64,000 bases of DNA from positions 186,001 through 250,000 of the forward strand of contig WFMF01000081.1 in NCBI GenBank assembly GCA_011033025.1, in the 5' to 3' direction. This DNA is from Beroe forskalii. Taxonomy: Eukaryota > Ctenophora > Nuda > Beroida > Beroidae. The notes under the pieces are model-generated. The model ran no database searches and had not been told where the DNA came from. It saw only the letters and a program-made list of their open reading frames with translations. This document shows positions 45,307 through 55,829 of the stretch, in pieces; the first letter of the stretch is position 1; every line of letters begins with the position of its first letter. A program made the translations under genes and the position numbers.

Positions 45307-46384
45307 CCTACTCATTTGGAAGTGTTTGATATTAATTTCTTTTCGCGTTCTAGAATTCGTTTGACTTTTAGAAGTTTTAAAATTTTCTTCCGTTTTCTTG
45401 GTGTTTTTCATGCGATCTTCTAAATATTTTTACATTTCTTGATTTCAATAAATACATCAATGAGACAATGAAAATACCCAAAGTCATTGTACCATTAGTT
45501 ATAGCCGAGGGTATACTATGAGAAATTAAGTTAAGTTTATCTCTGGGCACAAAAGAAAAGGTGAAATTATCAGGATTGAATATTTCTAATTGATATAGAT
45601 TCTTTCATTACCTAAGGCTATATTTCATACTTATTGGTATACATAATTATACATTTGGGGTATATCAAAAATATTTGATTTTTTATAAAAAGTAACGAAA
45701 ATTTGATTAATCAATTAATCAAACAATCGATAAATCAAAAAATCAATCAATAAAAGAAAAAAGAATCAAAGAAATGCTTGCGTTTTGAATAGGTAACTAG
45801 GAAAATTTATAGTCTGATCAGCCGTTTATACAATTTAAAGTTGAGATGCTCATGTGCTATTATCTTTTTATCTTATTACAGTTTTATGTCAACGAAAACT
45901 TTTATAATGAAATGAAATAAACCTTTAAACCATTCTTTTATTACTTGAATTTCGAATTTGATATTGAAGAGTCCGGCGCCAATAACAACATGTGAAAATG
46001 TCAATGTCCTTTACTGTGATAAATTAAGTTGGCAGGTTGAGGAAAACGATATTCAGTATCGTATTTTCTAATGGCTTGCAATAAATTTGGGTGTTTTAGT
46101 ATTTTATGATCTGATGTGTACGTAAATATTTTCATCTCACAGTACTACCATGTAAGTATAAACTAATATCTTAATAGTGATAATGATGTTCCAAATTAAA
46201 TCGTTATTTCCATTATTTGAGTATTTTAGTGAATTTCGGGGCAAATTACCGGTATAATTTAGAAATTTGTTAATAATTGTGGGTCCAGTACGGGAAAATT
46301 GCAAATAGTGGGTAAAAGAAGTAGAAATGGAGATGTAATATTGTGAAAACACCATTATGTTTCCTTGAAAAGTTGAAATGAAAA

Positions 46385-46435
46385 GAAAGGGCTCATTGAC
46401 CCTGAAGACGGCAAGACTGTTGTAGACATTTCGAA
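46385..46435 (+). mobile_element. PLE-like terminal motif
   Basis: CCCTGAAGACGGCAAGACTG then TTGTAGACATTTCGAAAC, the CTGAAGA-stem-CGAAAC layout seen in the other PLE ends of this window. Confidence 0.45.
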
Positions 46436-46537
46436 ACAATCATTCACATAATTTATTACAAATGACCAACTATATTGTTGTGAAGTTATTCAAGTATTAT
46501 AAACAGTAAATTATGGAGTGCAAAAGTTTACTCAGAA

Positions 46538-46801
46538 TTAAAATGTAATTTCCCTGAAACGGGAAAGACAAGCCTGTTGCTCCCTTGGTGAGTTAGGCAT
46601 CTGTGAGGGATTGCTCTGCGCCTCTGCCTTCAAGCGTTCAATGAATTTCCGCTGATTGGCATTTGAGCAGGACCGCATGGAGTTATTAAAGCCTCGATGC
46701 CAGCGAGGTAGGATCATGAGAGCATAAGAGAGGCACCGTAGGAACTGAGAAGCGTGGTTGAGTTGCCTATCCAGAATCCAGACCTGGACTCTGACTTCTG
46801 A
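46538..46801 (-). CDS. Candidate terminal exon of an unidentified gene
   Basis: Minus-strand acceptor CATACTCAG at about 46802, then about 87 codons of ordinary composition (VWILDRQLNHASQFLRCLSY, ALMILPRWHRGFNN) to a stop at 46538. AATAAA on the minus strand lies some 85 bases beyond the stop. I recognise no family and found no upstream exon. It could be retroelement-derived. Confidence 0.3.
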   Translation of the reverse strand, partial: SEVRVQVWILDRQLNHASQFLRCLSYALMILPRWHRGFNNSMRSCSNANQRKFIERLKAEAQSNPSQMPNSPREQQACLSRFREITF

Positions 46802-47106
46802 GTATGAAGAGATGAGAGTTTTAGCTACCAGAAATTTAACAGAATGAAACAATTTTTAAATACCATGGAATATCAATTTTACAAAAAGTGTAGATAGGTA
46901 TTTTAGCAATACTCTAGTACTAAAATAGATTTCCCAAAATAGATTGAGAGGACACTAGTTGAATTACCTATTAGGTTACGTAGTATACCTTATTACATGA
47001 AATTAAGAAAGCAGTTAATTAAGAAACCGGGCAAAAAAGTTTCTTAATAAACTGCTTCTTAATTTCATGTTTCTTTAATTATATGTAGATTCATTTTAAA
47101 TGTACC

Positions 47107-47500
47107 TTAAGGGGGCCGGGTGGTCTCAGTTTCGATTTTCCTTGTTTAACATGATAGTAGCAAGGATCATACAAAAATATTGTTCCTAGCCGAAGTTATG
47201 AATTTTCAAAGTTGGCTCCTGTCCCAAAAATGGTCAAAAATGGTGATTTTCAAATTTCAAAATTGATATTTTCACTCCTGAGGCATAATCAACAATCGGC
47301 TCGCATGAAAGTTTTGTTTTATGCCCTAGAACATAACTACAAGTTTCAAGGGTTTTTCAAAAACTGTGTGATTTTTAAGATGATTTTCGGCAAATCGCGT
47401 CAGTTCGCGCGCGCGCACTGTAATTACAGGCAAAATCGCGATTTGAAAAATTCGCTTCAGTTAGGAACAATATTTTTGATGCGGTAAAACCTACTGTATT
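47107..47500. mobile_element. Element with TTAAGGGGG end, related in style to the 9.2-kb foldback
   Basis: Starts TTAAGGGGGCCGGGTGG. ACAAAAATATTGTTCCTA (47171) is inverted at about 47463 (AGGAACAATATTTTTG). AAAATGGTCAAAAATGG and CGCGATTT tracts resemble those in the 9.2-kb foldback. The right boundary is unclear. Confidence 0.4.
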
Positions 47501-48161
47501 GGCGTTCAATTATAGAAACAACAAAAACCGAAAATTTTATGAACCTTAATTTCGCGACTCTTAATTTGGACACGTTCAAATAAGACTGGGGACTTTTTGC
47601 CTCGAGCAAAATCGCCAATTTTACATTTTTTGCCATAACAACGTTTTTCTTACACTAAAAAGTGGTGAAATAATTTGTTCCATTTACTTTGGTCTTTGTT
47701 ACTCTGTTACTGAAGAGCTGAAGGAAGGATAAAGCAAAGAATGATTGGTTACCCTCGGGTAAGTCTGCGTTTAAACAATGGCGGAAAGACGGAAGGAAGC
47801 ACCTTATCGGCGGCTTTCGGAACAAAGAAATAGTAATAGCCGGCTATTAATTTTTGCCACGTAGCGTTCTCAGTTTTTGTTCATAATAGTTTTCTAAGAA
47901 AGTAACCTATATTTGAAGCTTTGTTGACTGTTAACCTACTATCCTAACAAGCTCACCCTTATGTTTACACGAATCATATTAGAGATTACAGACCATATTT
48001 AAAAGATGTCTCTTTTGGGAAGTTCTCACAATTCTTACCCCTTCTCTTTGCTGCGAGCTCCTCTAGGACTCGTACAATTTTTTCTGTGGTATTTTGATGC
48101 TGTCGATTTTAATCGTAGCATTATATATCACATCAATTGCACTCCGTTACTTAGACATCTA

Positions 48162-48202
48162 GTGTCAAGTTGTGCACTGATCAACTGAGCTATCTCGCCT
48201 GG
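48162..48202 (-). repeat. tRNA-like 5' half (possible SINE head)
   Basis: Minus strand reads GGCGAGATAGCTCAGTTGAT, a tRNA-like 5' half with an A box, but no T arm or B box follows at tRNA distance. Confidence 0.3.
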
Positions 48203-48502
48203 TGCCTCGTACAACATTGCTATGAGGTCCCAGTAATTTATAATGCAAATATAAAATTGGGCCAAATTTAATGCTCTGCTCGGTTAATCAATTTTTGGCA
48301 ATAACTGCAGACCCATAATTCAGGCCATATTGGCATCTTAATTAAGGAAGGTCGTTGATACTTCCTTGTCAACTCAAAAGAATCGTATTGGTCATTTTAT
48401 ATACAACTCCTGAACCCATAAACCAATTGTTATCAAACATGAAACACTAAAAGTGTTCATTGCAAGATTCGACTGAATAACATGACATTTCTCCCACTCT
48501 AG

Positions 48503-49417
48503 ATGGCATTCCTGCGTGTTTCCTTTCTGGTTCTGACGACACTTCTCTACCACCTTGGAGCAGGTGCTGATGATGAGCTAGTCCTGGACCAGAATGAGTT
48601 CTTCATCTACAACAGACAATACCACAAAGCACGACTAGCTATGTGGGGAGAAGGGGACCGTGACTTTGGGACGAATGAGCATGCCATTGAGGACAACCAG
48701 CTGTGGTTCCTGGAGGCCCACCCATACGAAGAAGGGTGTTACTACATCAAGAACGAGGTGTACTCACAGAACCGGCTGGCAGCTCACAGCACGAAGAACT
48801 TGCTGTCCTACAACGGACCTCACTACGAGGATCAACTGTGGAAGTTCGTTCCTTCCGGAAAGGATGACGGTTTCTACTACATCTACAACTGCCTACACAA
48901 GGAACACAGGATAACAAAGTTAGGAGTGGAAGACTATAGAGTCTATGTTACAAAGGGAGCACGTGCAGACAACCAGTTGTGGAAACTGATTCCCCGATTT
49001 GAGGCTCAAATCTACACTGACGACGTGTTCCACTTTGACAACAGACAGGGAAGCCAGCCAATAAAAAGAACAATCTCCTACACGAAAGGGTTGAAGAGAA
49101 CGTCAACATCGACAGTGAGAAACAAGATGACTTACAAAACGTCCATGACCGCAAGTTACGGAGGGGCTTCAGCCTCAGCGGAATTCAGTGCTGAGCTAGA
49201 GATGAGCTTATCGCAATCCTCAGAGCAATCCTGGTCGAAGACAGAGACGATGACCTTCACCATCCCCGCCCACAAGAACGTCAAGGTGATGCAGCACAAG
49301 GTGAACTTCGTGGGAGAGATACCAACTGACTCCTGCACTTTGATGACGGACGTCAAGCTGTTCGAGAGCGACTCTGCGACCTTCTCTGATAACGACGGCT
49401 TCATCATCAGTTCTTAG
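48503..49417 (+). CDS. Secreted beta-trefoil plus aerolysin/ETX-MTX2-type protein
   Basis: Single 304-codon exon; the ATG directly follows an acceptor-like CCCACTCTAG, so the 5' UTR may be spliced. A signal peptide covers residues 1-22. Residues 28-165 form a beta-trefoil lectin-like region with three QLW motifs at 66, 111 and 158, spaced about 45 residues, as in ricin-type domains. From about residue 170 the protein is Ser/Thr-rich with alternating polar/hydrophobic residues (about 195-245), then TFTIPAHKNVKV near 250-262, features of the aerolysin/ETX-MTX2 beta-pore-forming fold. Animal proteins of this architecture serve in venom, prey killing, defence or digestion; which applies here is unknown. 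The frame has no breaks. The C-terminus (GFIISS) looks complete, without the long C-terminal propeptide of bacterial aerolysin. Confidence 0.8.
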   Translation: MAFLRVSFLVLTTLLYHLGAGADDELVLDQNEFFIYNRQYHKARLAMWGEGDRDFGTNEHAIEDNQLWFLEAHPYEEGCYYIKNEVYSQNRLAAHSTKNLLSYNGPHYEDQLWKFVPSGKDDGFYYIYNCLHKEHRITKLGVEDYRVYVTKGARADNQLWKLIPRFEAQIYTDDVFHFDNRQGSQPIKRTISYTKGLKRTSTSTVRNKMTYKTSMTASYGGASASAEFSAELEMSLSQSSEQSWSKTETMTFTIPAHKNVKVMQHKVNFVGEIPTDSCTLMTDVKLFESDSATFSDNDGFIISS

Positions 49418-49660
49418 AATTTGATTTGTCAATTCAAGATACTTTAATATAGTTTAAAAGAGTTGATTAGAAATTAGTGAAAAGAAGTTTTGAGACACTC
49501 CAAGTACTAGAAGATTGTTTTTCCTTGTTTATTTGTTTAGTGGCTATGGTTTTCTTTATTTTTCATTCAATTCCTGTCCAAAATATACGAATATTGGTTA
49601 TAAACCACTGTTTTTCTGTCTTGAACTAACTCTATTTCTAATTCAAGCCAGTCAACTAAA

Positions 49661-49875
49661 TGGGGAACGGACATTTCATCTCAGGACACTTCATCTCAGG
49701 ACATTTTATGTCGCAATATTATGTCAGCTCTACGCAAAGGTTAGGGTTAGGGTCAGAATTAAGGGTTTGGGTTAGGGTCAGGGGTAGGGTTTGGGTTAGG
49801 GTTATGGTTAGGGTCAGGACAAGGAGATGAAGTGTCCTGAGATGAAATGTCGTGAGATGAGATGTCGCCCACCCA
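49661..49875. mobile_element. MITE with a telomere-like (TTAGGG) interior
   Basis: GACATTTCATCTCAGGACAC on the left is mirrored by GAAGTGTCCTGAGATGAAAT on the right, each followed by further ATCTCA/GACAT units. The interior (49741-49818) holds about ten degenerate GGGTTAGGG units. Confidence 0.8.
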
Positions 49876-49963
49876 ACTAAATATTTTTTAGAATTTATGC
49901 ATAGTTACCACCACAACCCTAACAAAGGCCTGCTACACAACTGAAACATGGGTTCTATTTTCA

Positions 49964-50863
49964 TTGCAATGCACCTATTACACACCTATTTCCGAGATTG
50001 GATCAGACTCTTCTGATGAAAGGTTGAAGAGGTCTATCTCCTTAGCCCAAGAAAAGGGTGCTGGGGCGTGGCTCACTGTACTCCCCATTGGTTCTCTCGG
50101 ATGGGTGCTGAATAAGGAGGAGTTTAGAGATGCTCTCAGGCTGAGGCATGGCTGGCAGATCCCTAACATTCCAGCAGTTTGTGTTTGTGGAAAGAAGAAT
50201 TCGGTAGACCACACTTTAATTTGGAGACCGACCCATTTTCTGCAAAAATGGTGGCTACTTGATCTTCAGACACAACAAAGTTCGAGACACAAACGCTGCG
50301 TTTCTTAGGGAAGTCTGTCACGATGTTAAGACCGAGCCTGAGCTGATCCCTATCGACTCTTCTCAGTCAATCCCAGGGAATGTGGAGGAGAGGGCCAGGT
50401 CTCGTGACATCTCTGCTCGAGGGCTTTGGGGACCTTTCCAGAAGACAATGTTCGATGTTAGGATCTTCCATCCAAATGCGGACTTGACCAAGGATCGGGA
50501 CATTAAATCAGTTTATGCCCAACACGAGAACATTAAGAAAAGGGAGTATGAACAGCGAGTCATCCAGGTGGAGAAGTGTAGCTTTACACCACTTGTGTAC
50601 AGCACGTCGGGGGAGGAATGGCTCCTCAGGCACTGGCCTTTCATAGGAAGATTGCAGAAATGGTAGCAGAGAAAACTAATGAGGACTATCGCGATGTTAT
50701 CAGTACTATGCGAACGAAGCTGTCATTTGCCCTTCTGAAGAGTGTGCTGGTGTCAGTTAGAGGATCTCGGGGCAAGTCCTCTCGTGAGCGCGAATCGCCA
50801 ATTTCTGATATTTCGTTCAATCTCATCCCAGATGGACTGAGAGGAGATGTTTCATTTTCGTAA
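49964..50863 (+). pseudogene. Retroelement C-terminal region, frameshifted
   Basis: Three overlapping frames continue one protein. First SISLAQEKGAGAWLTVLPIG, LNKEEFRDALRLRHGWQIPN and CVCGKKNSVDHTL; then, after a shift near 50240, FRHNKVRDTNAAFLREVC and FDVRIFHPNAD; then, after a shift near 50615, FHRKIAEMVAEKTNEDYRDV and ISTMRTKLSFALLKSVLVS. This block is familiar from the C-terminus of retroelement polyproteins in corals and sponges. The CxC...H cluster and the later Asp-rich part suggest a nuclease-like domain (inference). Two frameshifts make it inactive; the RT part is absent. Confidence 0.7.
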
Positions 50864-51049
50864 TTTGATTTACCTGAAAGGCACAGCATCGATTTTCTGG
50901 TTCGGCTTTTGAGTTTTGTGAAATGAGTGTTGATGTCATTTATGATATTTCGATTTCTATTGATAAAAAAATTACACACCTGCGATACACCTACGACACT
51001 GCACACCTATGACACATGACACGTTACAGGCCTTTTATTGATCAAATGT

Positions 51050-51455
51050 GGTTTGTCTGAAAAATTGAAACCAAATTTTGTTCATTTTTAACGAATTTAA
51101 CCATCTGAATCACACCACACGTATATGTGTATATGATTTCATGTCTATTGATTCGATCCAAAGTAATCAAAATTAGGGGGGGGGGTTCGGTCAATGCTGA
51201 CGTCAGCATGGTGGAGGGTCAGCCAATTATGACATTTGCTGACAAACAATGCGTTGCATAGTCTCAAATTTTGGGACCTCAGCCCTGGCCCCTGATGTCA
51301 AATCCTGGATACGTTACTGCCCTATCAGCGCAGAACCGACTCTTGCGAATGCCCCACTGAAGCCCTGGAGTAACCCCTGCCCTTGTGAGCAGACAGACGG
51401 GGGAGGAGGTTGAAAATAGCCAAAAAGTGATGACGTAATATGTGACGGCTTCCTC
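51050..51455. mobile_element. MITE family B, diverged copy
   Basis: Shares CACACCACACGT, GGTCAATGCTGACGTCAGCA, GGGTCAGCCAAT and the right end TGACGTAATATGTGACGGCT with 6820-7060. An extra segment of about 100 bases (51255-51385) interrupts it relative to the first copy. Confidence 0.75.
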
Positions 51456-51944
51456 CCTAATGGTATCATTCGTAGTGCACATGAAACCGATGATATGATA
51501 CGTATTTCGTGGCGAGGAAATCATCGGGTGTTTTTAGTTTGTGTGCCGGTCACAAATCATAACGCAGATGCGGTGTTTATGAACGGCGCATGGTCTACGC
51601 GAAATAACAAATTCACTTTTTCAGCAATTACCATAACATAATCATACGCGCGGCGCTGCGTGCCGCGCAGAAGGTTCCGATTCATGCCACACGAAGGTGT
51701 CCACCAAATTTTAAATTTCGGCCATGTTTACATGTTTGATGTTTAGACCCCTCCCCCCCCCCTTGTCCGCAATCCGAAAACCCCTCCCTCCCCGGACGTC
51801 CACATTTTTGCCGAAAATCTACTAAGAATTGAAGAAATCCTTTTAAAGTTACTGATTAATCCATCGAAATTTCCTAAGAAAAGTACAGCCCATAGGTATA
51901 CACTAAACGCAGTGCATGGCCACATGAAGAAATCGTTGCTTTTT

Positions 51945-52200
51945 TAAAGCATAGGTCGAAAGCAACAGGTCAAATGGTTGTTCGAAGAGTAGGTCGAACG
52001 GACGGGTACTGGTAGAATTTTCTCGTAGCCCCACCCCAGTTTGGATGGTTCTCATCACAAGAAATATCTTATCTTCATTTCTCTTGAAGATTTCAACCAT
52101 GATATGCAATTGCCAAGTCATGAAGGGTCTTTTTTGAGCCTTTTGGCCAACCCTTTCTACCTACTTTTCGGCCTGTTGCTTTTGACTGATGAGCACACTT
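51945..52200. mobile_element. MITE family A, second copy
   Basis: GTCGAAAGCAACAGGTC on the left, CCTGTTGCTTTTGACTGATG on the right, with interior CCCAGTTTGGATGGTT and TTTCTCTTGAAGATT matching 5215-5282. Confidence 0.8.
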
Positions 52201-52429
52201 CATTGAAAAGAGGGTAATTTCATATTTTGATAATTTGTTATTCGTTGTTGAGACGAAAAAAAAACAACTCATTTTCAAACAATCAGGGAATATGGGTAAA
52301 ACATAGAACCCTAAAGGAAAACTAATCGTATTTTATTATCATATTATTTAATAACATTAAAATTAGCTACAAACAACGGTGACCTGAAACCAAGTACCGA
52401 CAACAAGTAATTCTCCTGGCACTGAACCA

Positions 52430-52545
52430 ACAAATAGGCAACGGCTCAAGAATGACGTCATCATCATGGTTTATATTGTCAGGCGTTGCCTGACCCCCTC
52501 GCGACGACGTCAGACATGGTTTATATTGATACATTGGTGACGTCA
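52430..52545. mobile_element. MITE family D, partial or diverged copy
   Basis: ACCAACAAATAGGCAACGGC then TGACGTCATCATCATG (52453-52468) on the left; TGACGTCACGGCCTATTGG near 52537 on the right. The GTCAGGCGTTGCCTGAC hairpin lies inside. Confidence 0.5.
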
Positions 52546-54429
52546 CGGCCTATTGGATTGGTACACGGCTTTTTAATGGAATAGTGGAAACCTGTGCCAA
52601 GAAGTCAACTACCACTGAAACACGTCCAAAATTCAGAATCAACTATGGTACTACAGGTCTTAGGTGTCATCTCCATACTTCTCCTTAGGAATTCATGCCT
52701 ATGGTTCTCTGATTGTTGAAATCAATTTCTAAATCTTAACACAATAAACACACGGCATTCCGCTATGATTGAGGGAAGAAGTTGCTTTTCTACCAAAATC
52801 CTCTGATCCATGATTAAAGGTAATTCGATGTAATCCAAAAAAGCATGCAAATGTGGTATCAAATTTAAGTTACTAGTCGTCTGACCAAGCCCTTCGATAT
52901 CTCCGAACGGGGAATCAACAGGACATTCCAAAATTATATGGAATTTCTAAAGATCTAAGTTGCTGCCGTATTTTCAATTTAATGTTTATCTTATTTCGAC
53001 ATGCAACCTTTATCAATTCTCATCAAGGTATAATGATGATGAATCCTGAATGGTTGTCATTGATAGCTCCACACTATTTAGCTATTTATAGTGAATGTCT
53101 TGCACCCCCTTGAACTTTGTATTACCAAATTCAAAATCCTTGAACCAAAATACATACATCTTCCCTCGATCAGTTCTAATGTTTGCCCTAAATCTGTCAT
53201 TTTCGTATTACTATTTCCTACTACCAACAGTGAGTAATTCTAAATAAAATATCACGTTATACCATTTTGGGACCTCCTAAGCATCCATTATATGGATCCA
53301 TTTCCGATTTGGGCAATTCCGGTAGTCCAAAAATGGCCAATGATAATTTCATCTGTGAAAAGTTGATAATATTTACTATCACTAAAATACTCACTATAAT
53401 GCTGGAGTTAAAAACCGTTTTCTCTAAAATCAAATCAAAAAACTTTTAAACTTATCACCCAACAACTGCTTTCATTTGTTTGTTGTTTTTCATTAAAATA
53501 TTATACTTATTACGTATTGTTATGTAAGCTCAAACTGAAGATTGCATTACTATGTAAACCATGATTCTACCAGTACCAAACATTCAAAGATTATAAATTG
53601 TGACAATTGCTTGATTTTATTATCTTTCATAAGACTAGCAAGGCCCTGTGTAATCTTCATTTAAATACATACCATTACCATACCAATTAAGATCAGCTAC
53701 AATAACATTCCATTCATATTAATAAGCTCAGTGACAAAATATTAACCTTCCCGATCATATGAAGTGTTGTACGGTAATATTTGAACATTATACGACTGTA
53801 TCATGAAAAGCGTTCATTCACATGAGGAGACATGAAATAATTCTACAACTCCTTACAATTAAAAGCTTGTTAGCATAATCTAATCAGTGGATAAAAGGGG
53901 AGGAGATAAAAGGGTGAAATCAAGGACCTTTCAGTCTTGAGGATACTCAGCCAAATATGATCAACTAAATAGATGATCAAAACCCAACACTGGAACTCAA
54001 TGGGGTATCAGCGCACGACTTTAAGTTTAGTAATTTCTAGGCAATTTATGAACGCTCTCAATGAGACAAAATCTATATAAATCACTATCTTGCTCAGAGT
54101 ATTCTAGTACCTGTACAGGTATAATTATTATAAACACAAGAAAATATTTTGAAATCTCAACATCTTCATATCTCTGATATGGTCCTAATTACGGATCTGA
54201 CGCTCAAAGTAAGTTGTTCTTTTGCTACTATTTTAAAACACTTTTTCCCATTACAACCAAAAAAACGAAGAGACTTTATTAATGAATCAATTAATTAAAT
54301 GAACTAACTTAATATTCATGTGATAAAGCTACCTATGTTCGTGTGGATAACTTCAAGCGAAGAGGAAAGTGTCACGGCTCCCACCAAATCATACAAAATT
54401 CCATATACACGTTCTCGATTAATGTGAGA
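52546..54429. other. Intergenic region without a recognisable gene
   Basis: The minus frame at 52722-52931 and plus frame at 53267-53449 have no domain or splice context. Strongly AT-rich; I see nothing else. Confidence 0.4.
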
Positions 54430-54690
54430 CACCGATGTTACTGCTCTGTGATCAGTCAAAAGACAACTGGTCGAGACGTTGCCAAAATGGACAGGTAGAA
54501 GGAACCGAGTAAAGGGATGTGCAGCTCCATCATTGTATTTGCTGTCGCCCCCACCATTCCATACAGATGGAAAGGTTATTCCAAAAGGCAAACCTCTCTA
54601 TTGGGGCCTTGAGACCACACTAAAAGTTCTTTGTACCAGCCCTTTCCACAACTCTTTCCACAAGCTGCTTTTGACTGATGAGCACACATA
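54430..54690. mobile_element. MITE family A, third copy
   Basis: CTGTGATCAGTCAAAAGACA on the left is the inverted counterpart of GCTTTTGACTGATGAGCACA on the right. CCCTTTCCACAACTCTTTCC corresponds to the family's CCCTTTCTACCTAC tract. Confidence 0.65.
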
Positions 54691-55829
54691 CCATGGCAAC
54701 TGAAGCTGAATTGTTCTGAAGTTGCCATGACACACGAAATGTAGCGATCCTCTTCCCCGAAATACACATATACATATTCAAAGGTGTACAGCCTAACATA
54801 AAGAAAAGGTTTAACAAATTTTAGATTAACTATATATCTTATAAACAAGTGGAAGTTCTGAGTTTGGACATTGCACCAATCGCTGGACTAATATCAGAGA
54901 CTTTCAGTGTGTGGAGAAACATCATTGAAACTTATTTAATGGAAGTAAAGTTAATTATTGCTTGATAGCATCAGTCGAAAATCATTGATACCTCGTTCAT
55001 AGTAAGATAGCTGAAAAAGGACAAAGTCAATGAACGAGTCGAATTCTTGGCACAAGGAAACTCAGACAAAGCCAGTGACCATCGGTTATAATCAACCGAA
55101 ACATTGAGAGGAACACTAATTTATAATTACATTTATAAGAAACCTGCCATGCCAGAAACGAGGGCTATGGCATTATGGAAGGATAAATACCACGTAACTT
55201 GAACGTAGTACCAAACTTATTATTAACCACGGCGTTTACCTAATTTGAGCTAAGGTCAAGTGTGATAATTTAGCACAACATGGTACTGTATCGAATATTA
55301 AAATCTTGCTACCCGAAATGTGATAGTTTTGAAAATTAAAATCACTTGCCTCTGCTGCAAATCGTAGACAATTTCAAACTAGATTAAGAATTTAGACTAA
55401 TTTAGTCCAAAAATAACGGTGTGAATCATATATTATACTTCTTCAAGGCGTAACCAAATAAATGTTCAATTGTGACACCGAATTGGCCCAACAGTGTGTA
55501 CGCCAAAATATTAAACAACTATTAAATCCGTACCATATTAGGTAAATAAACCCCAGACTACCCAAATAACTGTCTGTTTCAAAGAAATCCCAGACGCCAA
55601 AGGCATACGCTATGATCCAAAATGAGGAGTCAAACGTTTGAGAATGCATTCCAAAAAAGACAGTTACTTGTGTACGAGGTAAGGTGACGAGTGCTCTTTC
55701 GGGCAGTGACGATCCATAAATAGTGACGGGGAAAATAAGAAGATTATAAAATAAAAGCCTATTTATTTAAGAAAAAAACAATTTTAAAATATGTTAGGCC
55801 ATATTTACACTTTACATTTCATTAATAAT
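54691..55829. other. Region 3' of the minus-strand gene
   Basis: AT-rich, with no supported exon. AATAAA on the minus strand near 55762, about 65 bases past the stop at 55830, is a good polyadenylation candidate for the neighbouring gene. Confidence 0.4.

Noticed and set aside
46640..46801. Assignment of the 46.5-kb exon to the ASB gene
   Set aside because: Opposite strand and downstream of the ASB stop codon.
48006..48188. Possible upstream coding exon of the aerolysin-type gene
   Set aside because: Ends in stop before any donor, and the signal peptide already starts at 48503.
49741..49818. Chromosome end or fusion point
   Set aside because: Only about ten degenerate units, bounded by MITE arms and genes on both sides.
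54316..54591. Minus-strand frame of 91 codons with protein-like composition
   Set aside because: Half of it overlaps MITE family A (54430 onward); no splice context or start codon support.
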